A DNA stretch of 7,875 nucleotides. Origin: an uncultured Lachnospiraceae bacterium. Lineage in GTDB: Bacteria > Bacillota > Clostridia > Lachnospirales > Lachnospiraceae. The position numbers were made by a program, and so were the translations under genes. Position 1 is the stretch's first letter. Every line of letters starts with the position of its first letter. The notes under the pieces are model-generated. The model saw nothing but the letters and a program-made list of their open reading frames with translations. It had not been told where the DNA came from and searched no databases. Where the stretch lies: assembly GCA_949935685.1 (NCBI GenBank), contig CATLGN010000064.1, positions 1 through 7,875 on the forward strand, in the 5' to 3' direction. This document shows positions 1-6,333 of the stretch, one piece after another.

Positions 1-1
1 T

Positions 2-934
2 AATAAGATGCAGGAAGTTCTGGAAGAACTTCGTGTAACGGTTATGCGGTATAATCTCTATGAGATGAAAAACAGCATTGCCACCGTGCCCCAGACATTG
101 AAAGATGCCGACGGGATTATTCTTGCATCTACAGTGGAATGGCATGGAATAGGCGGGTATATGCATCAGTTTCTTTATACCTTCTGTCTTTATGGAGACA
201 AGGAAAAAATCAGCCGAATTTATATGTGCCCGGTCGTGATGTCCACCACATATGGAGAGCGGGAGGGCAAGCTGGATATGGCTGTTGCGTGGGAAATTCT
301 GGGAGGACTCCCGTGCAGCGGTATCTGTGGCTACATTGCCGATACGGTGAATCTTGAGATGAGCAAGGATCTGACACGACTGATTGAAAAGACGGCGGAA
401 AATATGTATCGTACTGTCAGTCAGAAGATATGCAGTTTTCCCGCCAGCAATCAGGTAATCAAGCAGATGGTCTCCGTTACAAAGAATATTGATCTGACAC
501 CGCAGGAATCGGAGCAGCTTTCCCAGTATGTTTCCGATGAACGCTATGTACAGAAACAGAAGGAAGATATTCAGGAATTGACAAGTCTTTTTCGGGGTAT
601 GTTGGAAAATCAGGATTCTCAGGAAGACAGTAACTATATGGAGAATTTCAGAAACCATTTCCGCCCCAGTCCGGGTGTCCGGGCGATGTACCGCTTTCAT
701 GTTGAGGAAAAGGACAAGCCGTTTATTCTCGAGGTGAACGGGCCGCAGCTCAACTGCTATTACGGGAATACGACGAAGGCTGACGTGGAGATAAAGGTAA
801 ACAGTAAGACTATGAACGATATTATGTCTGCCAGAATGAGCTTTCAGCGGGCTTTTATGAGCGGTAATATGAAGATGAAGGGAGACTTTAAGCTGCTTCG
901 GACGCTCGATCAGATATTTATATTTGAGGATTAA
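2..934 (+). CDS. Flavodoxin-like / SCP2 sterol-carrier domain fusion protein, 5'-truncated
   Basis: The reading frame is open to the window edge (AAT AAG before the first ATG at base 8), so the true start is probably upstream. A flavodoxin-type protein normally begins with a beta strand and a phosphate-binding GSPR-like loop, which is missing here. Counting from the ATG at 8, residues 1 to about 155 look like an NADPH-dependent FMN reductase/flavodoxin fold, with the strand DADGIILASTVEWHGIGG and the segment CPVVMSTTYGEREGK. Residues about 155-215 are a helical, charged linker. Residues about 216-305 look like an SCP2 sterol-binding-like domain, ending in the typical AFMSGNMKMKGDFKLLRTLDQIF. 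The likely role is a cytoplasmic FMN-dependent oxidoreductase with a hydrophobic-ligand domain; the substrate is unknown. The stop lies 12 bases before the HIT gene, so the two are probably cotranscribed. The fold assignment is fairly sure; the function is not. Confidence 0.75.
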   Translation, partial: NKMQEVLEELRVTVMRYNLYEMKNSIATVPQTLKDADGIILASTVEWHGIGGYMHQFLYTFCLYGDKEKISRIYMCPVVMSTTYGEREGKLDMAVAWEILGGLPCSGICGYIADTVNLEMSKDLTRLIEKTAENMYRTVSQKICSFPASNQVIKQMVSVTKNIDLTPQESEQLSQYVSDERYVQKQKEDIQELTSLFRGMLENQDSQEDSNYMENFRNHFRPSPGVRAMYRFHVEEKDKPFILEVNGPQLNCYYGNTTKADVEIKVNSKTMNDIMSARMSFQRAFMSGNMKMKGDFKLLRTLDQIFIFED

Positions 935-946
935 GGAGGATGAGAG

Positions 947-1357
947 ATGAAGGAAGAAAACTGTATTTTCTGTAAGATTGCCAATGGGGAAATTCCGTCC
1001 AAAACATTGTATGAAGATGAGACGTTCCGGGTGATACTGGATGTGGGTCCGGCAACAAAAGGACATGCGTTAATTCTGCCCAAGAACCATTTTGCCAATC
1101 TCTGTGAACTTCCGGAAGAGACTGCGGCGGATGCCATGAAACTTGCCCGGAGAATGGCTGATCTGATGACGAAAAAGCTGTCCTGTGACGGGCTGAATCT
1201 GGTACAAAATAATGGACAAACGGCAGGACAGACTGTATTTCACTTTCATATGCATTTGATTCCGCGGTACAGAGATGACGGCCAGAAGATCGGCTGGACG
1301 CCCGGTCAGCCCACGCAGGAAGAACTGGAAGAGATCAGAAAGACCATAACGGCATAG
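947..1357 (+). CDS. HIT family (histidine triad) nucleotide-binding hydrolase
   Basis: This 136-residue protein has the usual length of the Hint branch of the HIT superfamily, cytoplasmic enzymes that hydrolyse nucleoside phosphoramidates and acyl-adenylates. The triad is visible as HFHMHLIPR, with H99, H101 and H103; by analogy with Hint the middle histidine (H101) is the nucleophile. The N-terminal CIFCKIANGEIPS carries C6 and C9, which with H48 and H99 would form the structural zinc site seen in many bacterial members. The segment GLNLVQNNGQTAGQTV before the triad is the conserved phosphate-binding region. The start is supported by AGGAGG at 935-940, 6 bases before the ATG. The gene follows the flavodoxin-SCP2 gene by 12 bases and ends 23 bases from the convergent murG stop. 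The physiological substrate cannot be read from the sequence. Confidence 0.95.
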   Translation: MKEENCIFCKIANGEIPSKTLYEDETFRVILDVGPATKGHALILPKNHFANLCELPEETAADAMKLARRMADLMTKKLSCDGLNLVQNNGQTAGQTVFHFHMHLIPRYRDDGQKIGWTPGQPTQEELEEIRKTITA

Positions 1358-1380
1358 CGATCTCCTGCATTCTGCAGCGT

Positions 1381-2454
1381 TTACACTGACTGACCGGCCG
1401 TCTGGTTGATCAACTGCATGATGGTCTGAATGGAACCGAGCTGGTCACTTTTTCCCATGGCGTCGATATAGATCTGTCTGGAGAAATAAACTTCATGTAT
1501 CTTTTCCACAAGGACGAAATCGATCAGATCGTCTTCGTCGATAACGAGGCTGAACCCCTGTGATTCGAAGGAGTGCGCATTTAAAATCTGATCCCCCCGG
1601 CTGCTTTTCGCAGAAAGCGGAATGAGTACATTTGGTTTTTTCAATGCCAGAAGTTCGCAGATCGCATTGGCGCCTGCGCGGGAAACTACCACATCCGATA
1701 AGGCAAACAGATCTTTTAATTCTGTCTTTACATATTCAAACTGTTTGTATCCCTCCACACTTAACAGAAGGTTATCAACTTTCTCTTTTCCGCAGATATG
1801 GATTACCTGAAAATCTTCCAGAAGACGGGGCAGCGCTTCCCGGACGACTTTATTGATGGAAGCGGCGCCGAGACTGCCGCCGATCACCATGATAACCGGT
1901 TTATTGGCGGTAAATCCGCACAGGTCGAGAGCGGCGATACGGTTTCCCTGCCGCAGCTCCGCACGTATGGGTGATCCTGTGAGCACCGCTTTTTCGGCCG
2001 GAAGCATCTGCAATGTTTCCGGGAAATTGCAGCAGACTTTTGCTGCCACGGGAATACACAGTTTATTGGCAAGACCGGGTGTCATATCAGATTCATGGAT
2101 AATGCATGGAATACCGAGGGAGTGCGCCGCCCTGACGACAGGAACGGAGACAAAACCTCCCTTGGAAAAGACAACGTCGGGCCGGATCTGTTTGAGTGTT
2201 TTTCTCGCTTCGGCATATCCTTTTAAAACACGAAACGGATCGGTAAAGTTTTGTAACGCAAAATATCGGCGGAATTTTCCGGTGGCGATCCCGTAATAAG
2301 GTATTTTATAATCTTCGATCAGTCTTTTTTCGATCCCGTCATAAGAGCCGATGTAATGAATATCATAATTGGCTTCCCGGAGTGCCGGCAGCAGAGCGAT
2401 GTTTGGCGTAACATGTCCCGCGGTCCCGCCGCCTGTCAGGACGATTTTTTTCAT
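1381..2454 (-). CDS. murG: MurG-type UDP-GlcNAc:lipid I N-acetylglucosaminyltransferase (type-2 paralogue)
   Basis: This 357-residue GT-B glycosyltransferase (family GT28) should transfer GlcNAc from UDP-GlcNAc to lipid I on the inner membrane face, giving lipid II for peptidoglycan. Visible motifs are the N-terminal glycine-rich loop GGGTAGHVTPN (residues 8-18, with H14), FSKGGFVSVPV (97-106), HESDMTPGLANK (120-131, equivalent to E. coli HEQNGIAGLTNK), the interdomain GGSLGA (192-197), and the donor-sugar region SRAGANAICELLALKKPNVLIPL (258-280) with E267, then RGDQ (286-289). The start is set by AGGAGG at 2463-2468 on the minus strand. The gene follows the TSCPD gene directly, whose stop overlaps this ribosome site, so they form an operon. 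It has no division or cell-wall neighbours here. Motifs such as KFRRYF, NFTDPFRV and HESDMTPG recall the second MurG of Bacillus cereus-type Firmicutes more than the canonical dcw MurG. Whether the genome has another murG is unknown. Confidence 0.9.
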   Translation of the reverse strand: MKKIVLTGGGTAGHVTPNIALLPALREANYDIHYIGSYDGIEKRLIEDYKIPYYGIATGKFRRYFALQNFTDPFRVLKGYAEARKTLKQIRPDVVFSKGGFVSVPVVRAAHSLGIPCIIHESDMTPGLANKLCIPVAAKVCCNFPETLQMLPAEKAVLTGSPIRAELRQGNRIAALDLCGFTANKPVIMVIGGSLGAASINKVVREALPRLLEDFQVIHICGKEKVDNLLLSVEGYKQFEYVKTELKDLFALSDVVVSRAGANAICELLALKKPNVLIPLSAKSSRGDQILNAHSFESQGFSLVIDEDDLIDFVLVEKIHEVYFSRQIYIDAMGKSDQLGSIQTIMQLINQTAGQSV

Positions 2455-2462
2455 ATGAAAAG

Positions 2463-2468
2463 CCTCCT
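2463..2468 (-). promoter_or_regulatory. Ribosome binding site of murG
   Basis: On the minus strand a perfect AGGAGG lies 8 bases before the murG ATG at 2454. It overlaps the last codon and stop of the upstream TSCPD gene (stop at 2467-2469), which suggests tight translational linkage of the pair. Confidence 0.85.
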
Positions 2469-2712
2469 AAGAATTTTGTCCGATGGATTCCAGCGCCTGT
2501 GCGAGCTGATCGGGGCAGGAAGTGGATTTGAAACCACATTTGATTCCCTTCAACCGTTCAATAGCATCCTCTACTTTCATTCCTCTGACGAGACGGGAAA
2601 TTCCCTGTAAGTTGCCGTTGCATCCTCCGGTGAAAGAAACGGATTCAATAATGCCGTCGTGAATATCAATATCGATCGCATTGGAGCAGACGCCCTTTGG
2701 TACAAATCTCAT
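2467..2712 (-). CDS. TSCPD domain-containing protein (TIGR03905-like)
   Basis: This small 81-residue protein contains the literal signature TSCPD at residues 64-68 and four cysteines (C9, C31, C59, C66) placed as in the TIGR03905 family: KGVCSNAIDIDI, SFTGGCNGNLQG, IKCGFKSTSCPDQL. A related domain occurs at the C-terminus of some class II (adenosylcobalamin) ribonucleotide reductases, where it probably binds metal or serves in redox chemistry; the role of the stand-alone protein is not known. Two in-frame ATGs exist. The one at 2718 sits only 1 base from the AGGAGG (2720-2725), while the one at 2712 has a 7-base spacer, so I chose 2712. The gene heads an operon with murG and has its own extended -10 promoter just upstream. 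Confidence 0.88.
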   Translation of the reverse strand: MRFVPKGVCSNAIDIDIHDGIIESVSFTGGCNGNLQGISRLVRGMKVEDAIERLKGIKCGFKSTSCPDQLAQALESIGQNS

Positions 2713-2719
2713 AATCATT

Positions 2720-2725
2720 CCTCCT
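2720..2725 (-). promoter_or_regulatory. Ribosome binding site that decides the TSCPD start
   Basis: A perfect minus-strand AGGAGG lies 1 base from an upstream in-frame ATG (2716-2718) and 7 bases from the next ATG (2710-2712). Only the second spacing is workable, so the protein should begin MRFVPKG. Confidence 0.8.
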
Positions 2726-2753
2726 GAAATACGGTTGTGTAAAGATAACAGAT

Positions 2754-2762
2754 ATTATAACA
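2754..2762 (-). promoter_or_regulatory. Extended -10 promoter for the TSCPD-murG operon
   Basis: Read on the minus strand this is TGTTATAAT, a perfect -10 hexamer (2754-2759) with the extended TGn element. The position 17 bases upstream (2777-2782) reads TGGAAA, a weak -35, as is usual for extended -10 promoters. Transcription would begin near 2747, giving a leader of about 35 bases before the ATG at 2712. Confidence 0.6.
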
Positions 2763-2844
2763 AAGTTCACGTCAGGTTTCCAGCTTTTCTGAAAATTTTG
2801 ACGAAATATGTAGAACGATTTCTTACCCACAACGGCAGCACTGA

Positions 2845-2853
2845 TGATATAAT
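2845..2853 (+). promoter_or_regulatory. Extended -10 promoter for the membrane protein gene
   Basis: The sequence TGATATAAT is a perfect TATAAT (2848-2853) with an extended TGn. There is no good -35 at 16-19 bases upstream; the nearest match is TTACCC at 2823-2828. A TTGACG at 2798-2803 is 44 bases away, too far to pair with it. The start point would be near 2860, leaving a leader of about 93 bases that contains a small potential hairpin (CGGAC at 2885-2889 with GTCCG at 2904-2908). Confidence 0.55.
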
Positions 2854-2952
2854 AGGGGCACTTACCACTATGTATTGTATGTGCCGGACGGGTGGCTGTG
2901 TCTGTCCGCATCCCGGGGGAATATGGTATCGGATTTTCAGGAGGTGTGAAGT

Positions 2953-3636
2953 ATGTTATCGGGATTTTTTTATCATTCTTATTTTATTGGCGCAGTATTG
3001 ATTTTGTTTGGATTGAGTATTTTGTGTCAGATCATGATCGGCATAATATATCGGAAAATGATCCGTGAGTCGGACAATATGGCTGTGACGGAAAATAAAC
3101 TGTTAAAACAGTGTAAGTTGAAATTCTCCAACTGTTATACGCTGAATGAAGGCAATATTAATATTCCCGTTTTTGTGGACAAGTTTATGAATCAAATCCG
3201 TTTTGCGGGTATATCAATTACCAATCTGGGACATCTTTCGGGACAGCTTATGCTGCTTTCTGTTTTTGCTGCCGGTATGGGAGCCTGCAAAGGCATTATC
3301 GAAGGGGACATGCTCGGTGAGCTGCTCCCGTATTATATTGCCAGCCTTTTCGGATTATATGCATATTTTTCCGTTTCCTCCCTTGTGGATGTAAAAGGCA
3401 AGAAAAACATGGTCCGCACAAATTTAATCGATTATCTGGAAAACCATCTGATCAAACATCTCCTGCTGGCACAGGATCAGGAGATGCAGACCTTTATCGT
3501 TCGGGATGTGGAAGTGGAGGCGGAGATTTTGCCGGATGCGGAGAAAGAGGAACAGACAGAAAAGGGAAAACAGCTCTTGTTTACCGAAGGGGACAGAGAC
3601 GAACTGGAAAATCTGCTGCAGGAGTTTCTGGCATAG
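2953..3636 (+). CDS. Membrane protein of unknown function with acidic C-terminal tail
   Basis: I do not recognise a named family in this 227-residue protein. Hydrophobic segments at about residues 9-32, 93-113 and 122-143 suggest three membrane helices. The stretch between the first two (about 33-92) is hydrophilic and carries cysteines at 54 and 61. The tail from about 150 to the end is soluble; from about 185 it is strongly acidic and ends in the helical motif DELENLLQEFLA. By positive-inside charge (RK-rich YRKMIR after helix 1 and KGKKNMVR after helix 3), the 33-92 loop and the tail may both be cytoplasmic, which fits the topology with a short outside turn between helices 2 and 3. The start is supported by AGGAGG at 2939-2944 with an 8-base spacer. 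It is transcribed alone, divergent from the TSCPD-murG operon; pgi downstream has its own promoter. Its function is unknown; it could be an anchor or scaffold protein. Confidence 0.85.
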   Translation: MLSGFFYHSYFIGAVLILFGLSILCQIMIGIIYRKMIRESDNMAVTENKLLKQCKLKFSNCYTLNEGNINIPVFVDKFMNQIRFAGISITNLGHLSGQLMLLSVFAAGMGACKGIIEGDMLGELLPYYIASLFGLYAYFSVSSLVDVKGKKNMVRTNLIDYLENHLIKHLLLAQDQEMQTFIVRDVEVEAEILPDAEKEEQTEKGKQLLFTEGDRDELENLLQEFLA

Positions 3637-3658
3637 CGGAATGTCATCGGCACATACC

Positions 3659-3687
3659 TTGAAAAAACGGTACGGCTTTGCTATACT
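3659..3687 (+). promoter_or_regulatory. Sigma-A type promoter of pgi
   Basis: TTGAAA (3659-3664) and TATACT (3682-3687) are separated by exactly 17 bases, a good match to the housekeeping consensus. The start point would be near 3694, giving a leader of about 77 bases that contains the hairpin at 3697-3720. The -35 lies about 20 bases after the stop of the membrane protein gene, so pgi has its own transcription even if some read-through occurs. Confidence 0.75.
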
Positions 3688-3696
3688 GAGAACAGA

Positions 3697-3720
3697 TTGG
3701 ACCGGAAAACGACGGTCCGA
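3697..3720 (+). promoter_or_regulatory. Stem-loop in the pgi 5' leader
   Basis: TTGGACCG (3697-3704) pairs with CGGTCCGA (3713-3720), an 8-bp stem with one U-G wobble and an 8-base purine-rich loop. It lies within a few bases of the predicted start point and has no U-tract after it, so it is not a terminator. A 5'-end mRNA stabilising hairpin or a protein binding site is possible. Confidence 0.5.
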
Positions 3721-3770
3721 ACTGGTAACAGGTATTTCGGTAAATCATTTGGTGAAAAGGAGCAGAAAAA

Positions 3771-5120
3771 ATGAGTAAAAAAGTAACGTTTGACTATGGA
3801 AAAGCAGCGCCTTTTGTAAGTGAGAACGAGATCGTGTCCATGAAAAAACTGGTCATGGATGCCAAGGCGCTTCTTCTTTCCAGAGAGGGGGCGGGAAATG
3901 ACTTTTTAGGATGGATAGACCTTCCTGAGGATTATGATAAGGAGGAGTTTGACAGAATTAAAAAAGCAGCCCGTAAGATTCAGGAAGATTCGGAAGTACT
4001 GCTTGTAATCGGCATTGGCGGTTCTTATCTGGGGGCCAGAGCCGCTATCGAGTTTTTAAGACATAGTTTTTATAATATGGTGGACAAGCGTATCCGCAAG
4101 ACGCCGGAAATCTATTTTGTGGGAAATTCCATCAGTTCCACTTATATTAAGCATCTGATGGATGTGATCGGGGATCGTGATTTTTCCATTAACATGATTT
4201 CCAAATCCGGTACGACGACAGAACCGGCGATCGCATTCCGGGTATTTAAGGAAATGATGGAGAAAAAATACGGAAAAGAAGAAGCGGCAAAGCGTATCTA
4301 TGCCACAACGGATAAAGCGCGGGGATCACTGAAAAAGCTGGCGACAGAGGAAGGATATGAAACGTTTGTTGTGCCGGACGACGTAGGCGGCCGTTTTTCC
4401 GTACTGACTGCGGTGGGGCTGCTTCCGATCGCTGTCAGCGGCGCTGATATTGATAAACTGATGGAAGGTGCACAGGCAGGCAGAAAATTTGCGATCGAAG
4501 CGGATTTTGACGACAATGACGCGCTGCAGTATGCGGCTCTGCGGAATATTCTGCTGCGAAAGGGAAAGACCGTTGAGATTCTCGCGAACTATGAGCCGGG
4601 CGTTCATTTTGTATCGGAATGGTGGAAACAGCTTTACGGAGAGAGCGAAGGAAAAGACCAGAAGGGTATTCTTCCTGCAAGCGTGGATCTGACAACGGAT
4701 CTGCATTCTATGGGACAGTTTATTCAGGACGGTGCGCGCATCATATTCGAAACGGTTCTGAATGTCGAGACATCCCGGGAAGAGATTCTGATCGGAGAAG
4801 AACCGGTTGATCTGGACGGCCTCAATTATCTGGCGGGAAAGACGGTGGATTTTGTCAATAAAAATGCCATGAATGGAACGATTCTCGCGCATACCGACGG
4901 ACAGGTGCCGAACTTGCTTGTCAATATCCCGGAAGTGAATGAGTTTTATCTCGGTCAGCTTTTCTATTTCTTTGAGTTTGCCTGCGGTGTGAGTGGTTAT
5001 CTGCTCGGTGTAAATCCGTTCAATCAGCCGGGTGTGGAGAGTTATAAGAAAAATATGTTTGCACTTCTCGGAAAGCCCGGCTATGAAGCGCAGCGGGAAG
5101 AACTGTTAAAGAGATTATAA
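3771..5120 (+). CDS. pgi: Glucose-6-phosphate isomerase
   Basis: This 449-residue enzyme interconverts glucose-6-phosphate and fructose-6-phosphate in glycolysis and gluconeogenesis in the cytoplasm. Its length and sequence match the short bacterial PGI form of Bacillus and Clostridia, about 450 residues against about 550 in E. coli. Sugar-phosphate binding motifs are [11 protein letters not shown] (81-91) and [13 protein letters not shown] (144-156). The family signatures are [14 protein letters not shown] (203-216) and [10 protein letters not shown] (417-426). Catalytic residues, by alignment with the Bacillus enzyme, are E291 in YGESEGKD, H312 and K426, and all are present. The start has AAGGAG at 3757-3762 with an 8-base spacer. 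A strong promoter lies upstream, and a 2-hydroxyacid dehydrogenase follows after 32 bases with no terminator between. Nothing looks unusual in the protein. Confidence 0.97.
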   Translation: MSKKVTFDYGKAAPFVSENEIVSMKKLVMDAKALLLSREGAGNDFLGWIDLPEDYDKEEFDRIKKAARKIQEDSEVLLVIGIGGSYLGARAAIEFLRHSFYNMVDKRIRKTPEIYFVGNSISSTYIKHLMDVIGDRDFSINMISKSGTTTEPAIAFRVFKEMMEKKYGKEEAAKRIYATTDKARGSLKKLATEEGYETFVVPDDVGGRFSVLTAVGLLPIAVSGADIDKLMEGAQAGRKFAIEADFDDNDALQYAALRNILLRKGKTVEILANYEPGVHFVSEWWKQLYGESEGKDQKGILPASVDLTTDLHSMGQFIQDGARIIFETVLNVETSREEILIGEEPVDLDGLNYLAGKTVDFVNKNAMNGTILAHTDGQVPNLLVNIPEVNEFYLGQLFYFFEFACGVSGYLLGVNPFNQPGVESYKKNMFALLGKPGYEAQREELLKRL

Positions 5121-5152
5121 AACGGGCAGACAAACAGAGATTAAGGAAAATT

Positions 5153-6112
5153 ATGAATATTGTAATATTGGAGAGAGACAGCCTGGGAAGCGATATTGAT
5201 GTCAGTTGTTACGAGAAGTTCGGCAATGTGACAATCTATGGCAATACGGTGGAGCGGCAGGTGGCGGAGCGGGTAAAAGATGCGGAAATTATTATGGGAA
5301 ACAAAGCGCCCATGAATGAACAGACATTGCGGGATGCGGCGCGCGTGAAACTGATCTGCCTGTTTTCCACCGGGTATGACTGCGTGGATCTGGCATATTG
5401 CAAGAGCAGGGGCATCCGGGTTGCCAATGTGGTGGATTATTGTACGGATGCTGTCTGTCAGCATACATTCGCCATGCTGTTTTATCTGCTGGAGCATCTG
5501 CGGCATTATGATGAATATGTCAAGAGCGGGGCATATGGCGCGCAGGAGCGGTTTTCCAATTTTGACCTGCCGTTTACCGAACTGCAGGGCAAGACATGGG
5601 GGATCGTCGGCATGGGCCATATCGGCAGAAAAGTGGCTTCCGTCGCACAGGCTTTTGGATGCAGGATACTCTTTTATTCCGCGTCGGGGAAAAGCACCTG
5701 TACCGAATATGAAAGGGTGGATCTGGACACACTGCTCGCGGCTTCTGATTTTCTTTCGCTGCACTGTCCGCTGAGCGACAGGACACGCGGTCTGATCGAT
5801 AAGGATGCGCTGGTAAAAATGAAACGGACGGCGATTCTGCTGAATGTGGCCCGGGGTCCGGTGATCGATAACAGCGATCTGTACTGGGCGCTTCAGAATG
5901 CGGAGATTGCGGCGGCGGGGCTGGATGTGCTGGAAAAGGAGCCGATCACTTCGGACAATCTGCTTGGACGAATTCAGGACAGTAATAAACTTTTAATAAC
6001 ACCGCATCTGGCATGGGCGACGATAGAAGCCAGGACCCGGATTGTGGAGGAAGTATACCGGAATGTGGAAGCGTATCTGCAGGGGACGGACAGAAATATA
6101 GTCAATCTCTGA
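5153..6112 (+). CDS. D-2-hydroxyacid dehydrogenase (glycerate/hydroxypyruvate reductase-like)
   Basis: This 319-residue cytoplasmic oxidoreductase belongs to the D-isomer-specific 2-hydroxyacid dehydrogenase family, which reduces 2-keto acids with NAD(P)H. The Rossmann loop is GMGHIG (153-158). The catalytic set is R234 in NVARGPVID, E263 in LEKEP and H285 in TPHLAWAT, all intact. The substrate-loop region STGYDCVDL (72-80) and the segment TDAVCQHTFAMLFYLLEH (98-115) resemble glycerate dehydrogenase/hydroxypyruvate reductase (HprA-like) members. The second Rossmann strand ends ILFYSASGKST with no aspartate, the residue that usually selects NAD, so NADPH use is possible. The ribosome site is AAGGA (5143-5147) with a 5-base spacer. 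It follows pgi by 32 bases and is probably cotranscribed. The exact substrate (hydroxypyruvate, glyoxylate, pyruvate or a branched keto acid) cannot be told from sequence. Confidence 0.9.
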   Translation: MNIVILERDSLGSDIDVSCYEKFGNVTIYGNTVERQVAERVKDAEIIMGNKAPMNEQTLRDAARVKLICLFSTGYDCVDLAYCKSRGIRVANVVDYCTDAVCQHTFAMLFYLLEHLRHYDEYVKSGAYGAQERFSNFDLPFTELQGKTWGIVGMGHIGRKVASVAQAFGCRILFYSASGKSTCTEYERVDLDTLLAASDFLSLHCPLSDRTRGLIDKDALVKMKRTAILLNVARGPVIDNSDLYWALQNAEIAAAGLDVLEKEPITSDNLLGRIQDSNKLLITPHLAWATIEARTRIVEEVYRNVEAYLQGTDRNIVNL

Positions 6113-6262
6113 TGCGGGATATGCGGTCATGGAATGAGAAAGGCGGAGTGGTTGCCCTGTTTGGTGATGGCTCTGCTTTTCTCGTATAGGGCAATATAGA
6201 TAAAAATAAAAGAATAATTTAGGTAAAATAGTAGAAGATGTGGAGCGAAAAGCGAAACTGAC
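6113..6262 (+). other. Non-coding gap before the kduI promoter
   Basis: No credible gene is seen here. TTGCCCT (6152-6158) and AGGGCAA (6188-6194) form a 7-bp perfect inverted repeat around a 29-base loop, followed by an A-rich tract (about 6195-6240) rather than a U-tract, so it is a poor terminator for the upstream gene. A tandem repeat GCGAAAA/GCGAAAC (6245-6258) lies just upstream of the kduI -35 box. Confidence 0.4.
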
Positions 6263-6290
6263 TTGACAGAACAGACAAAATTGCTATAAT
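6263..6290 (+). promoter_or_regulatory. Near-perfect sigma-A promoter of the kduI-kdgA operon
   Basis: Perfect TTGACA (6263-6268) and TATAAT (6285-6290) hexamers are separated by 16 bases, with an extended TGC before the -10. This is the strongest promoter in the window. The start point should fall near 6297, so the leader to the ATG at 6381 is about 84 bases. A promoter this strong on a catabolic operon needs repression, which fits the dyads immediately downstream. Confidence 0.85.
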
Positions 6291-6298
6291 AAACATAA

Positions 6299-6313
6299 TT
6301 CCATATTGCGGAA
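6299..6313 (+). promoter_or_regulatory. Candidate repressor operator 1 upstream of kduI
   Basis: TTCCATATTGCGGAA is a 15-bp imperfect palindrome of form TTYCRYA-N-TRYGRAA. It begins 8 bases after the -10 box and so covers the predicted start point. The 15-bp layout resembles sites of IclR-family regulators, a family that includes KdgR of enterobacteria, but that assignment is inference. Confidence 0.55.
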
Positions 6314-6318
6314 ATGAG

Positions 6319-6333
6319 TTTCACATTATGGAA
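6319..6333 (+). promoter_or_regulatory. Candidate repressor operator 2 upstream of kduI
   Basis: TTTCACATTATGGAA fits the same TTYCRYA-N-TRYGRAA form. Its reverse complement matches operator 1 at 12 of 15 positions. The centres (6306 and 6326) are 20 bp apart, about two helical turns, so two dimers would sit on the same DNA face. As RNA, the pair could also fold as one long hairpin (AATTCCATA 6297-6305 with TATGGAATT 6327-6335, and an inner GAAA/TTTC stem). Confidence 0.55.

Noticed and set aside
1358..1380. Possible bidirectional terminator between the convergent HIT and murG genes
   Set aside because: Only a 5-bp CTGCA/TGCAG stem with a 3-base loop (1365-1377) and no T-run on either side; too weak to call.
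1853..2296. Plus-strand open frame of 147 codons opposite murG
   Set aside because: Lies within an intact murG on the other strand and shows no domain or ribosome site.
2798..2853. TTGACG (2798-2803) as the -35 of the TATAAT at 2848-2853
   Set aside because: The spacing is 44 bases, far from the 16-19 needed; the extended -10 element explains the promoter better.
4326..4892. Minus-strand open frame of 188 codons inside pgi
   Set aside because: It is fully opposite a gene with all catalytic residues; the translation resembles no family and is best explained as a shadow.
5141..5764. Minus-strand open frame of 207 codons inside the hydroxyacid dehydrogenase gene
   Set aside because: Antisense shadow of an intact enzyme with a composition unlike a real protein.
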